From NCBI RefSeq assembly GCF_047302285.1, contig NZ_CP154845.1, positions 62,001 through 126,000 of the forward strand: 64,000 bases of DNA, given 5' to 3'. The position numbers and the translations under genes were made by a program. The DNA comes from Robertmurraya sp047302285. Lineage in GTDB: Bacteria > Bacillota > Bacilli > Bacillales > Cytobacillaceae. The notes under the pieces are model-generated. The model was given only the letters and a program-made list of their open reading frames with translations, did no database searches and was not told where the DNA came from. Shown here one piece after another: positions 1-9,626 of this stretch (position 1 is the stretch's first letter; the number at the start of each line of letters is the position of its first letter).

Positions 1-82
1 CAAATCATACGGCTTTTCTGACGAGTCAAAAAAGCTTCCATCAACGTTACGATTATGAGACATCTAAGTCTCCATATTCCTT
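1..82 (-). other. 16S-23S spacer of the left rRNA operon (partial)
   Basis: The first 82 bases match the 16S-proximal part of the spacer of the complete operon (from about 21422) nearly base for base. They include most of the 3' arm of the pre-16S processing stalk. The 23S and 5S genes of this operon lie beyond the left edge of the window. Confidence 0.9.
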
Positions 83-1687
<1,605 letters not shown>

Positions 1688-1971
1688 AGAGTAAGAATTA
1701 GCTCTTAATTTAAAACATAATAAAACTAACGTTGGCTAGTTTCGGCTCCTAGCTTTTCGACCATTTCACTTCTTCTGTCAAAGTCTTTTGGACTTTTCCG
1801 CCAGAAGTTCCAATGTTTGTCGAAGCTGTACAGTCGCCTCCACTATTATTTGTTGACGTATGATTTGTTTAGTTTTCAAAGTGCAGTTATGATTTTTCAC
1901 GCTAGTGAAAATATCTTTCATTAATTTTCCCGAAAGAAAATTTCTCTCAATCGCTCAGAGGCGACTTTATT
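1688..1971 (-). other. rRNA operon leader (left operon)
   Basis: This is untranslated leader between the operon promoters and 16S. It closely matches the leader of the second operon from about 23059 to 23250. It holds the 5' arm of the pre-16S stalk at 1857-1876, which is complementary to AAAACTAAACAAATCATACG downstream of 16S, and a BoxA-like ACTTTGAAAAC stretch. No coding capacity is seen. Confidence 0.75.
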
Positions 1972-2000
1972 AATATACCATTCTCACAATTAAATGTCAA
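1972..2000 (-). promoter_or_regulatory. rRNA promoter P2 (left operon)
   Basis: On the minus strand, TTGACA (1995-2000), a 17-bp spacer and TATATT (1972-1977). This is a near-consensus sigma-A promoter, the proximal one of a P1-P2 tandem pair as expected for Bacillus rRNA operons. Confidence 0.85.
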
Positions 2001-2047
2001 CATCTTTTTAAAAGTAGTTAACTTGTTATCTTGTGACGACTTTTAAT

Positions 2048-2076
2048 ATATTATCATCGTTCAGAACCGAAGTCAA
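2048..2076 (-). promoter_or_regulatory. rRNA promoter P1 (left operon)
   Basis: On the minus strand, TTGACT (2071-2076), a 17-bp spacer and TAATAT (2048-2053). It begins only 6 bp after the bofA stop codon, and I see no bofA terminator, so bofA transcripts could read into the rRNA operon. Confidence 0.8.
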
Positions 2077-2082
2077 CAATTT

Positions 2083-2346
2083 TTATAAAATCCATGTATC
2101 AATCGCTACTAATGCAAATAATCCCGGAATCCCAAGGAATCCTGAAACAGCTGAGGTCGCTAAATTGATGGGAATATGAATCCCAAATTGATTTCCTAAA
2201 ATGTTTAAGAAAAACAATAATAATGCACCGATTAATAATTTCACAACTCCTTGTCCAACCAAACGAATCGGTTTTAAAGGTGTACCCACTAAAAGAAAAA
2301 TAACGATTAACCCTCCTATAAGGGCGATCACAACAACTGGTTCCAA
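2083..2346 (-). CDS. bofA: BofA, inhibitor of pro-sigma-K processing
   Basis: This 87-residue hydrophobic protein has two predicted membrane segments (about residues 5-22 and 32-52) and a conserved C-terminal half including GIHIPINLATSAVSGFLGIP. BofA holds the intramembrane protease SpoIVFB inactive, together with SpoIVFA, in the outer forespore membrane until the SpoIVB signal arrives. That couples sigma-K activation in the mother cell to forespore development. The length equals that of B. subtilis BofA. It is the last gene of the dnaX-ebfC-recR-yaaL-bofA series and sits directly before an rRNA operon, as in B. subtilis. Its presence indicates a spore former. Confidence 0.93.
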   Translation of the reverse strand: MEPVVVIALIGGLIVIFLLVGTPLKPIRLVGQGVVKLLIGALLLFFLNILGNQFGIHIPINLATSAVSGFLGIPGLFALVAIDTWIL

Positions 2347-2424
2347 AAAAATCCTCCTCCCATCAAAATCACCTATACTAAAATATGTACAAGTTCACAA
2401 AAAAATGACATGGGAGGAGCGATT

Positions 2425-2643
2425 TTATTTTCGGATATTAATTTTCCTTGATTTTGCTTCTTTTATTAAATAGAAGTATTTTGCCTCTGCAAGCTTGGCA
2501 GAACATAAAATTTCTTCTGAAGGATCAAAGCTTTTTTCTACTAATGATTTTTGATTTGTCCAATCTGCCCGAATTTCACTAAGTTGCCTTAAAAGCTTTT
2601 CATCAAATTCTTTGCGCAGCCAGCCTTTTCGTCGAAAAAACAT
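2425..2643 (-). CDS. yaaL: YaaL family protein (DUF2508)
   Basis: A small charged protein of 72 residues, matching YaaL of the B. subtilis recR-bofA interval. The conserved stretch KEFDEKLLRQL and the C-terminal AEAKYFYLIKEAK are visible. Its function is not established. An ATG lies two codons upstream, but the GGAGG would be only one base from it. The ATG at 2643 has GGAGG at a 7-base distance, so I use it. The gene sits between recR and bofA on the same strand and is probably co-transcribed. Confidence 0.85.
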   Translation of the reverse strand: MFFRRKGWLRKEFDEKLLRQLSEIRADWTNQKSLVEKSFDPSEEILCSAKLAEAKYFYLIKEAKSRKINIRK

Positions 2644-2697
2644 GGTCATACCTCCGCTTGATCATTTACCCGTTCGTTTTCCAGATTTCAATAATCC

Positions 2698-3294
2698 TTA
2701 AACTTCTCTTCTACCTTCAAGTGCTTTGGACAAGGTAACCTCATCGGCGTATTCTAAATCGCCACCTACAGGTAAACCATGTGCAATTCTCGTGATTCTT
2801 ATTCCTGAAGGCTTTAAAAGTCTTGAAATATACATCGCTGTTGCTTCTCCCTCAATATTGGGATTGGTAGCAAGAATAATTTCTTCAACCGTCTCATCTT
2901 GAAGCCTTTTTAATAAATCAGGAATATTGATATCTTCCGGACCAATTCCATCCATAGGTGAAATAGCCCCCTGTAGGACATGATAAAGTCCACCAAATTC
3001 CTTCATTTTTTCCATTGCGATGACATCCTTTGGATCTTGAACGACACAAATAACGGAACGATCCCGTCTTTCATCTGAACAAATATAACAAGGATCCTGA
3101 TCAGTGATATGGCCACAAACGGAACAATAACTTAAATTTCTTTTTGCATTCACTAACGCCTTAGCAAAATCAAGAACGACGTCTTCCTTCATACTTAATA
3201 CAAAAAATGCCAGACGAGCGGCCGTTTTTGGGCCGATACCTGGCAATTTCATAAAGCTGTCAATCAGCTTAGATATTGGTTCAGGATAATGCAT
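2698..3294 (-). CDS. recR: Recombination mediator protein RecR
   Basis: RecR (198 residues, the usual length) acts with RecF and RecO to load RecA onto SSB-coated single-stranded DNA at gaps and stalled forks. The order is an N-terminal helix-hairpin-helix (LPGIGPKTAARLAF, about 17-30), a four-cysteine zinc motif (C57, C60, C69, C72), then a Toprim domain (from about residue 80) and the C-terminal Walker-B-like region. The start ATG follows GGAGGG. It lies 11 bp downstream of ebfC, a pairing conserved across most bacteria. Confidence 0.97.
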   Translation of the reverse strand: MHYPEPISKLIDSFMKLPGIGPKTAARLAFFVLSMKEDVVLDFAKALVNAKRNLSYCSVCGHITDQDPCYICSDERRDRSVICVVQDPKDVIAMEKMKEFGGLYHVLQGAISPMDGIGPEDINIPDLLKRLQDETVEEIILATNPNIEGEATAMYISRLLKPSGIRITRIAHGLPVGGDLEYADEVTLSKALEGRREV

Positions 3295-3305
3295 ATTTTT
3301 CCCTC

Positions 3306-3626
3306 CTAGAACATTCCTGGAAGGTTCATCCCTTTAGTGAATTGTCCCATTGTTTGATTTGTTAACTCATCTGCCTTTTTCAAAGCATCATTTGTTGCTG
3401 CTAAAACGAGATCCTGTAACATTTCGATATCTTCAGGATCGACTACCTCTTCCTTAATTTTTACTTCAAGGACTTCTTTATGACCGGAAACAATTACTGT
3501 GACCATACCGCCGCCAGCAGTACCTTCAATTTGCTTTTCTCCTAATTCTTCCTGAGCCTCTGCCATTTTCTTCTGCATCTTTTGCATTTGCTTCATCATA
3601 TTTTGCATATTACCCATTCCACGCAT
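3306..3626 (-). CDS. ebfC: Nucleoid-associated protein, YbaB/EbfC family
   Basis: A small (106 residues) dimeric DNA-binding protein of the YbaB/EbfC family (YaaK in B. subtilis). The N-terminus is methionine-rich and coiled (MQNMMKQMQKMQKKMAEAQ), followed by the conserved core GTAGGGMVTV and DPEDIEMLQDLVLAATNDA. The longest frame starts three codons earlier, but the GGAGG is then one base from the ATG. The ATG at 3626 fits the spacing and the B. subtilis start. It lies between dnaX and recR, its typical place, and is likely translated from the same mRNA. Confidence 0.92.
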   Translation of the reverse strand: MRGMGNMQNMMKQMQKMQKKMAEAQEELGEKQIEGTAGGGMVTVIVSGHKEVLEVKIKEEVVDPEDIEMLQDLVLAATNDALKKADELTNQTMGQFTKGMNLPGMF

Positions 3627-3642
3627 ATTATTCATTCCTCCA

Positions 3643-5340
3643 TTAATCTTTTATTTCAATAAGAGTATCTCCAAATAATTTAACCGCTTCTGATACAATC
3701 GGATCATCCTCAGATGATGATTCCCCATCTAACTGGTCAGATTCATCATCTTTGTGCCCTTTCAGAAATTCTTCTCTAAGGTGAAGCCACTGTTCTTCTG
3801 GCACTCCAATAATTTGTAATCTCTTACCTGTTAACTCTTCAAATAACTTCGTTAAAACTTGTAGAAAGCTGGCATTTTCCATCGCCATTTGGCAATGAAT
3901 TTCATATTTGAATTTAATGATAAAAGCACTCGTTGAAGCAGCTACTGGTTCAGCCTCATTTAGCAAGGCAGCCTGAGACCTCATTTGTTTTTGAGCGAGA
4001 CGGCCCAGCATTTCACCCCAACGACCTTTAACAAGATTCAAGTCTGATTTTGTTGCTTCTTTTAAAATTTCGTTGATTCTCCCCGCAGGGGCTTGGAAGC
4101 CTTTGCGATTAACACGTTGAGGCTTCGGTTTAGACGCAGCCGGTGATTCATCGCTAACTTGTATTCCTTTTTCTTTCAGCTCTTGTAACTCTGACTCTAA
4201 TTGTTCAAGCTTAGCTAATAGCTTTTCTACCTCATTCGATCCAGAGCTGGCTGCCTTTTCAAGCTGACATAACTTCACAATCGCCACTTCCAAGAAAATT
4301 CTCGGATGATTCGTCCAGCGCATTTCCTGTTGAGTTTTATTGAGAATATCGATGATTTCATAGATCTCTTCTTGTTCATTCGTTTTCGTTAGCTCTTGAA
4401 ATTCTTCATCCAGCATCACTCGTTCCATTGATTCTTCCAATGTTGGAGCAGCTTTGTATAAGAGCATATCACGATAGAACAAAATAAAATCTTCAACAAA
4501 TCTAGAAGGGTCTTTTCCTTGAAACAATAACTCTTCTAATGCGGACAGTCCTTCTGCTACATCCTTTTTCTTTATCGCTTGAGCCAAGCGATTGAGGAAA
4601 TTTTGCGAAACGGCCCCAGTAACGGTTAACGCATCTTCCAACGTAACATGATCCTGACTAAAGGAGATAGCCTGATCTAATAAGCTTAAAGCATCTCGCA
4701 TTCCACCTTCTGCCGCTCTTGCGACAACTTGCAACGCTTTATCCTCAACCTCGACACCTGTTTCATCGACAATCAACTTCATTCGATTAACGATTGCATT
4801 TGCCGAAATCCTTTTGAAATCAAAGCGTTGACAGCGAGACAAGATCGTTAGTGGAATTTTATGAGGCTCTGTTGTAGCTAAGATAAAAATAACATGCTTC
4901 GGTGGTTCCTCGAGTGTTTTAAGCAAAGCGTTAAAGGCACCGATGGAAAGCATATGAACTTCATCAATAATATAGACCTTATACTTAACGGAACTTGGTG
5001 CATACTTCACTTTGTCTCGGATGTCTCTGATTTCATCTACACCATTGTTGGATGCCGCGTCAATTTCAATGACGTCTGAAATGGAACCATCCGTTATTCC
5101 TCTACAAGATGGGCACTCATTACATGGTTCTTGAATAGGTGCTCTCTCACAATTTACCGCTTTTGCTAATATCTTTGCCGCACTTGTTTTTCCTGTTCCT
5201 CTTGGTCCAGAAAATAAATAAGCATGGGAAATCTTTTCCTGAAGCAGGGCGTTTTGTAGCGTTTTTGTCACATGCTCCTGCCCGACAACATCAAAGAACT
5301 GCTGCGGACGCCAAACACGATATAAAGCTTGATAACTCAC
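3643..5340 (-). CDS. dnaX: DNA polymerase III subunit gamma/tau
   Basis: The clamp-loader ATPase that opens and loads the DnaN sliding clamp and links polymerases to the helicase. Visible features are Walker A GPRGTGKT (about 45-52), a four-cysteine zinc module (C64, C73, C76, C79), Walker B IIDEVHML, and the sensor ATTEPHKIP. A long C-terminal tau region with acidic tail follows. I use the GTG at 5340 (MSYQALYRVW) because AAGGGGG lies 7 bases upstream; an upstream ATG at 5364 has no ribosome binding site. That gives 565 residues, close to the 563 of B. subtilis. First gene of the dnaX-ebfC-recR-yaaL-bofA cluster. Confidence 0.97.
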   Translation of the reverse strand: MSYQALYRVWRPQQFFDVVGQEHVTKTLQNALLQEKISHAYLFSGPRGTGKTSAAKILAKAVNCERAPIQEPCNECPSCRGITDGSISDVIEIDAASNNGVDEIRDIRDKVKYAPSSVKYKVYIIDEVHMLSIGAFNALLKTLEEPPKHVIFILATTEPHKIPLTILSRCQRFDFKRISANAIVNRMKLIVDETGVEVEDKALQVVARAAEGGMRDALSLLDQAISFSQDHVTLEDALTVTGAVSQNFLNRLAQAIKKKDVAEGLSALEELLFQGKDPSRFVEDFILFYRDMLLYKAAPTLEESMERVMLDEEFQELTKTNEQEEIYEIIDILNKTQQEMRWTNHPRIFLEVAIVKLCQLEKAASSGSNEVEKLLAKLEQLESELQELKEKGIQVSDESPAASKPKPQRVNRKGFQAPAGRINEILKEATKSDLNLVKGRWGEMLGRLAQKQMRSQAALLNEAEPVAASTSAFIIKFKYEIHCQMAMENASFLQVLTKLFEELTGKRLQIIGVPEEQWLHLREEFLKGHKDDESDQLDGESSSEDDPIVSEAVKLFGDTLIEIKD

Positions 5341-5466
5341 AGACGCGCCCCCTTCATTTAACATATGTACGTTACTTTTTAAGCAACACAGAAATAGTCT
5401 CCCTCATTATACCTTAATTTTTTTCTAATGAAAAATAATCACTGGTTATGAATTTGGACAGAATAC

Positions 5467-5492
5467 AAAAAAACTCACCCTAGTTCGGATGA
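5467..5492 (-). terminator. Terminator of the SRP RNA gene
   Basis: On the minus strand, ACTCATCC and GGGTGAGT form a stem followed by a run of seven T. It lies just beyond the 3' end of scr and before dnaX. Confidence 0.8.
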
Positions 5493-5507
5493 GTCTGTGC
5501 ATTCATA

Positions 5508-5781
5508 TGTAAAACCGTGCACCTTTCGTCGACTGAAGTCCATAAGCGTTACTTAGGCAGTTAGCTCAGCTCAGGCAACCCTGCGGCACATGGGAGTGTC
5601 CACTTAATGCTGCTTCCTTCCGGACCTGACATGGTTCATGGATTCCCATTGCGCAGGACCCGAGCTTCAACACCACTTACCTAAGGCAGACCCTACAGAG
5701 CATCAGCCTCGGAAAGGAATTCAGTCTCGCTAGAGCGGATTGCGAGTACAGGGCACCGCTACCTCCCCACCTAGCACGGCA
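5508..5781 (-). ncRNA. scr: Signal recognition particle RNA (Bacillus long form, scRNA)
   Basis: About 274 nt, read leftward. The conserved SRP core is clear: GTCAGGTCCGGAAGGAAGCA (helix 8 with the GGAA tetraloop) and the Alu-domain 5' part GCCGTGCTAGG, which pairs with GCACGG at the 3' end. The long Alu-containing form is typical of Bacillus. It pairs with Ffh for co-translational targeting and with HBsu in the Alu domain. The place between tadA and dnaX is the same as in B. subtilis. Ends are estimated from the promoter and the closing stem. Confidence 0.95.
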
Positions 5782-5787
5782 TATACA

Positions 5788-5816
5788 AGTATACTAAGAA
5801 TCAGACTGAAAATCAA
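5788..5816 (-). promoter_or_regulatory. Promoter of scr
   Basis: On the minus strand, TTGATT (5811-5816), a 17-bp spacer and TATACT (5788-5793). The start would fall about 7 bases on, at the first base of the SRP RNA. Confidence 0.8.
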
Positions 5817-5833
5817 TCTTTAGCTTCTGTAAA

Positions 5834-6331
5834 TTATTGTAAGTCCTTTTCCGTCGCTTTCTTTTTCTTTTTCTCTTCACGTAATTTCCGAAAGAAATCA
5901 GTGAGAAGTTGGCCACATTCTTCTTCAAGGATTCCTGACAAAACCTCACTTTGGTGGTTAAATCTTTGATCTTGTAAAAGGTTCATAAAAGTTCCAGCAC
6001 ACCCACCCTTCGGATCACTTGCTCCATAGACAACATTCTCTATCCTAGAAAGCATACTGGCCCCTGCACACATGGGGCAAGGTTCTAGGGTTGCGTAGAG
6101 AGTAGCCTTCTCCAATCTCCATTTGCCAAGCTTTTGACAGGCCTTATCAATGGCTAAAATCTCGGCATGAGCAATCGCCGATTGATTTGACTCCCTAAGA
6201 TTATGTGCTCTTGCGATAATTTTACCATTAAGGACAATAACTGCTCCAATTGGTACTTCACCTAACTTCTCTGCTTCTTTTGCCTCTTCAATTGCTTCTT
6301 TCATAAATTTCTCATGAATTGAATATCCCAT
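5834..6331 (-). CDS. tadA: tRNA-specific adenosine deaminase (A34 to I34)
   Basis: TadA converts the wobble adenosine of tRNA-Arg(ACG) to inosine. The zinc-dependent deaminase signature is complete: HAE (His55, catalytic Glu57) and PCPMC (Cys85 and Cys88). The ATG at 6331 has AAGGAG six bases upstream. A longer frame from 6346 would start inside that ribosome binding site, so I reject it. The protein has 165 residues with a lysine-rich C-terminus. It is divergent from yaaH and lies before scr, as in B. subtilis (yaaJ). Confidence 0.96.
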   Translation of the reverse strand: MGYSIHEKFMKEAIEEAKEAEKLGEVPIGAVIVLNGKIIARAHNLRESNQSAIAHAEILAIDKACQKLGKWRLEKATLYATLEPCPMCAGASMLSRIENVVYGASDPKGGCAGTFMNLLQDQRFNHQSEVLSGILEEECGQLLTDFFRKLREEKKKKKATEKDLQ

Positions 6332-6454
6332 TATAAACTCCTTCATTCAAATAGCTATTACTTAGTTTATCCAATAAGTATGTCCGATTGTCAATTCCTA
6401 CTTCTTCTTTGCATAGGATGAATGTAGCCTAAATCTGGGCAAGGAGGAGATAAA

Positions 6455-7738
6455 ATGCAAATTCATGTTGTTCAACAAAATCAATCATTATTTGGCATTG
6501 CACAAGCCTTTGGCACAACAGTGGATGAATTAATAGAAGCAAATGAGATTCCGAACCCTAATCGTCTAGTTGTAGGACAGACCTTGGTCATCCCCATAGT
6601 CGGACGATTTTATTGGGTTCAACCAGGAGATAGTTTATGGGCCATCGCCAATCGCTTCAATCTTTCTTATCAGGAACTCGCATCCATAAATGGAATCCCA
6701 ACCAATCAACCTCTTCGTGTAGGAACTAGATTGTATATCCCCCAACTCCCAACAGAAGAAGCTGAATTTAATGCCTACGTGGAACCAAGGGGGACAACAG
6801 TTGCTCCAAATTTAGTAGAAAGTGCAAGAGATGCAGCACCTTATCTAACATACTTAGCTCCCTTTAGTTTCCAAGCACAGCGAGATGGAACATTGAAAGA
6901 GCCGCTTCTCAATGATTTTCCGGCGATTGCAAATGCCAACGATGCCATTTTAATGATGGTCATCACCAACCAAGAAAACGACCAATTTAGTGACGAGCTT
7001 GGACGAATCCTACTAAATGACATGGTGATCCAAAATACCTTTTTAGATAATATTGTTGCCACGGCTCAAAAGTATGGTTTCCGGGACATCCATTTCGATT
7101 TAGAATACTTACGTCCTGCCGATCGAGAAGCTTACAATCAATTTTTACGAAAAGCAAAGGCCCGTTTTGCCGAACAGGGCTGGCTCTTATCGACTGCCCT
7201 AGCTCCAAAAACAAGTGCTGAACAAGAGGGAGCATGGTACGAAGCCCATGATTACCGTGCCCATGGTGAAATAGTCGATTTTGTTGTCATTATGACTTAT
7301 GAATGGGGTTATAGCGGAGGGCCCGCGATGGCTGTATCGCCAATCGGACCTGTTCGTGATGTGATCGAGTATGCCCTGACAGAAATGCCTTCATCTAAAA
7401 TTATGATGGGACAAAATTTATATGGATATGATTGGACTCTTCCTTTTGTTCAAGGTTCCATCGCCAGAGCAGTCAGTCCTCAGCAAGCGATTCAGCTCGC
7501 AGCAGAACATAATGTTCCGATTCAATATGATACGACAGCACAAGCCCCTTTTTTCCATTATGTTGATGGAGAAGGAAGACGCCATGAAGTTTGGTTTGAG
7601 GATGCTCGTTCTATTCAAGCGAAGTTCGAGATGATAAAAGAGCTCAATTTACGTGGGATGAGCTATTGGAAACTCGGTTTATCCTTCCCACAAAATTGGC
7701 TTCTAATCGTAGAAAATTTTGATGTTGTTAAACGCTAA
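6455..7738 (+). CDS. yaaH: Spore peptidoglycan hydrolase SleL/YaaH: two LysM plus GH18
   Basis: A cortex-lytic enzyme of spores. Two LysM modules (about 1-47 and 52-96) bind peptidoglycan. A glycoside hydrolase family 18 domain (about 110-425) carries the catalytic motif with Asp215 and Glu217 in DIHFDLEY. In B. subtilis and B. cereus group members this protein acts on cortex muropeptides during germination and is made in the mother cell. No signal peptide is visible, which fits assembly onto the forespore from the mother cell. AAGGAGGAG precedes the ATG. It is transcribed away from tadA; the yaaI gene found between them in B. subtilis is absent. Confidence 0.94.
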   Translation: MQIHVVQQNQSLFGIAQAFGTTVDELIEANEIPNPNRLVVGQTLVIPIVGRFYWVQPGDSLWAIANRFNLSYQELASINGIPTNQPLRVGTRLYIPQLPTEEAEFNAYVEPRGTTVAPNLVESARDAAPYLTYLAPFSFQAQRDGTLKEPLLNDFPAIANANDAILMMVITNQENDQFSDELGRILLNDMVIQNTFLDNIVATAQKYGFRDIHFDLEYLRPADREAYNQFLRKAKARFAEQGWLLSTALAPKTSAEQEGAWYEAHDYRAHGEIVDFVVIMTYEWGYSGGPAMAVSPIGPVRDVIEYALTEMPSSKIMMGQNLYGYDWTLPFVQGSIARAVSPQQAIQLAAEHNVPIQYDTTAQAPFFHYVDGEGRRHEVWFEDARSIQAKFEMIKELNLRGMSYWKLGLSFPQNWLLIVENFDVVKR

Positions 7739-7748
7739 GCACGATAAA

Positions 7749-7792
7749 TGAAGCAAGCGGCCAAAATCTCAGGCTACTTGCTTTTTCTTATA
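7749..7792 (+). terminator. Terminator after yaaH
   Basis: AAGCAAG and CTTGCTT, extended by GGCC-like pairing inside, form a stem followed by a T-rich run. It separates yaaH from dgk and lies in the false N-terminal extension of the dgk frame. Confidence 0.75.
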
Positions 7793-7891
7793 CATAATTT
7801 TACTAAAGAATTTCTCACCCAACTCCCCCCATTACATGGTACTATAGTGGAGGTGAAAAATTTTGTCGAATTGATTAAAGGAGTTAAGTGC

Positions 7892-8533
7892 ATGAACGAA
7901 GTACCTTTTATTACAGTGGAAGGGCCAATTGGGGTCGGAAAAACTTCCCTTGCAAAAGCCATTTCTGAACATTATCAATATAGACTCCTTCTCGAGATTG
8001 TCGATGAAAATCCTTTTTTAGAAAGGTTTTATGAAAATCTTGAAGAATGGAGTTTTCAAACGGAAATGTTTTTCCTTTGTAATCGCTACAAGCAGCTTGG
8101 TGATATTAAGGAGCATTTTCTAAATAAACATATCCCTGTCGTAGCAGATTACCATGTTTATAAAAATATCATTTTTGCTCAGCGTACGTTAAAACCTCAT
8201 GACTATACAAAGTACTTAGATATTTACAACATTTTAACGGCTGATATGCCAAAACCAAATATCATGATTTACTTACAAGCAAGCTTAGAAACACTGTTAT
8301 CACGAATTAATCATCGCGGCCGCTCACAAGAAAAGAACATAAGCCCCGATTACCTACAGCAATTATCTTTCGATTATGAAAAAGCCATGCTAGATTTTGA
8401 GAAAAAGAATCCTACAACTCCTATTCTCCGCTTAAATGGTGACAATATGGACTTCGTAAACAATAAGCAAGATCTAGACAATATTTTTGAGCAATTAAAC
8501 TCATTACTTTCACATAAGGGGACATCTTCATGA
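7892..8533 (+). CDS. dgk: Deoxyguanosine kinase
   Basis: It phosphorylates deoxyguanosine to dGMP in purine deoxynucleoside salvage. The P-loop GPIGVGKT is near residue 9, the deoxynucleoside-kinase motif ENPFLERFY near residue 41, and ADYHVYKN carries the D-Y version of the DR(S/H) motif typical of Dgk. I start at the ATG at 7892, which has AAAGGAG eight bases upstream. The open frame runs 48 codons further back through the yaaH terminator and is not coding there. This gives 213 residues against 207 in B. subtilis. Stop and dck start overlap as ATGA, implying translational coupling. Confidence 0.95.
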   Translation: MNEVPFITVEGPIGVGKTSLAKAISEHYQYRLLLEIVDENPFLERFYENLEEWSFQTEMFFLCNRYKQLGDIKEHFLNKHIPVVADYHVYKNIIFAQRTLKPHDYTKYLDIYNILTADMPKPNIMIYLQASLETLLSRINHRGRSQEKNISPDYLQQLSFDYEKAMLDFEKKNPTTPILRLNGDNMDFVNNKQDLDNIFEQLNSLLSHKGTSS

Positions 8534-9186
8534 ATCTTCGCGAAAAATACGGGATAAAAAAGAACGCCGTAATTACGATTGCCGGTACCGTTGGGGTTGG
8601 AAAATCGACAATGACGACTGCTCTTGCAGAGGCTTTACAATTTAAAACTTCTCTAGAACGGGTCCACGATAATCCATATTTAGATAAATTTTATAAGGAT
8701 TTTACACGTTGGAGCTTTCATTTACAAATCTATTTCCTAGCAGAACGTTTTAAGGAACAAAAAAGAATGTTTGAATATGGTGGTGGATTCATCCAGGATC
8801 GTTCGATCTATGAGGATACTGGAATTTTTGCCAAAATGCATTATGATAAGGGGACGATGTCGAAGGTAGATTACGAAACCTATACGAGTCTCTTTGAAGC
8901 CATGGTCATGACGCCATACTTCCCACATCCTGATTTATTAATTTATTTGGAAGGTTCTTTAGAGGACATCCTTGATCGTATTAAGCTTAGAGGACGTGAA
9001 ATGGAGCAAGAAACACCAATTGATTACTGGCAGGAAATGCATGGTCGCTATGAAGAGTGGATCAATCATTTTAGCGCTTGCCCAATCCTCCGTTTAAACA
9101 TTAAGGATTATGACCTTCAACAAGAAAACACATCGATTGAACCGATTCTTGAGCAAATTGCTAATAAATTAAATACGAATAAATAA
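8530..9186 (+). CDS. dck: Deoxyadenosine/deoxycytidine kinase
   Basis: It phosphorylates deoxyadenosine and deoxycytidine (218 residues). The P-loop GTVGVGKST lies near residue 19, DNPYLDKFY near residue 43, and QDRSIYEDTGIFA carries the catalytic DRS motif. In B. subtilis it is called YaaF/Dck and sits beside Dgk. It overlaps dgk by 4 bases. The two enzymes together salvage deoxynucleosides, for example those freed during DNA turnover. Confidence 0.95.
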   Translation: MNLREKYGIKKNAVITIAGTVGVGKSTMTTALAEALQFKTSLERVHDNPYLDKFYKDFTRWSFHLQIYFLAERFKEQKRMFEYGGGFIQDRSIYEDTGIFAKMHYDKGTMSKVDYETYTSLFEAMVMTPYFPHPDLLIYLEGSLEDILDRIKLRGREMEQETPIDYWQEMHGRYEEWINHFSACPILRLNIKDYDLQQENTSIEPILEQIANKLNTNK

Positions 9187-9187
9187 A

Positions 9188-9215
9188 AAATCCGCTACGA
9201 TTGTAGCGGATTTTA
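9188..9215 (+). terminator. Terminator after dck
   Basis: AATCCGCTAC and GTAGCGGATT form a perfect 10-bp stem with a short loop, followed by a short T run. Confidence 0.85.
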
Positions 9216-9254
9216 TAATCTCCAATATTATGCGCTATTGTTTGAGTATCAATA

Positions 9255-9347
9255 TGGAGGAGGAAAGGGGATTCGAACCCCTGCGCGGTTTGACCCGCCT
9301 GTCGGTTTTCAAGACCGATCCCTTCAGCCGGACTTGGGTATTCCTCC
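9255..9347 (-). tRNA. tRNA-Ser (anticodon TGA)
   Basis: A class II tRNA of 93 nt including an encoded CCA. Acceptor GGAGGAA pairs with TTCCTCC. The anticodon loop CTTGAAA gives TGA. The long variable arm and the T-arm GGGGTTCGAATCCCC are clear. It lies between serS and dck as trnSL-Ser1 does in B. subtilis. The discriminator base reads T, where bacterial tRNA-Ser normally has G. Confidence 0.96.
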
Positions 9348-9465
9348 TTATTATCGACAAGTGATAATATACCATTTCTAAAATAGGGTTGTCAACACTT
9401 TAAAAAAATTTATTCTCATCACTTTTTCTATTATGCCACAGCTGAGTTGATTTCATAATGTACAA

Positions 9466-9556
9466 AGGCGAATTAAAAAAACGCATATTATTCAAAATAC
9501 CGATATTTTGGATATAAATTCTGATCAGGGTTCGTTTTTTAAATTAAAGTGTGCCA
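9466..9556. repeat. Imperfect palindromic intergenic segment
   Basis: Between tRNA-Ser and the serS terminator, GGCGAATTAAAAAAACG faces CGTTTTTTAAATTAAAG across about 45 bp that contain a second small palindrome (CCGATATTTTGG region). It may be a decayed mobile repeat or only AT-rich symmetry. No gene is seen in 9348-9587. Confidence 0.35.
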
Positions 9557-9587
9557 TTATAAAATTCATTAAGAACTATGTTTAAAC

Positions 9588-9617
9588 AAAGAGAGCGAGA
9601 GGAACTCGCTCTCTTCT
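9588..9617 (-). terminator. Terminator after serS
   Basis: AGAGAGCGAG and CTCGCTCTCT form a 10-bp stem with a short loop, followed on the minus strand by a T-rich stretch. Confidence 0.8.
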
Positions 9618-9626
9618 AATTCTAAC

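Noticed and set aside
3643..5340. Programmed frameshift in dnaX to make gamma
   Set aside because: No E. coli-type slippery site with a following stem was recognised, and Bacillus is generally thought to make only tau.
7748..7891. 48-codon N-terminal extension of Dgk
   Set aside because: It runs through the yaaH terminator, and a proper ribosome binding site precedes the ATG at 7892.
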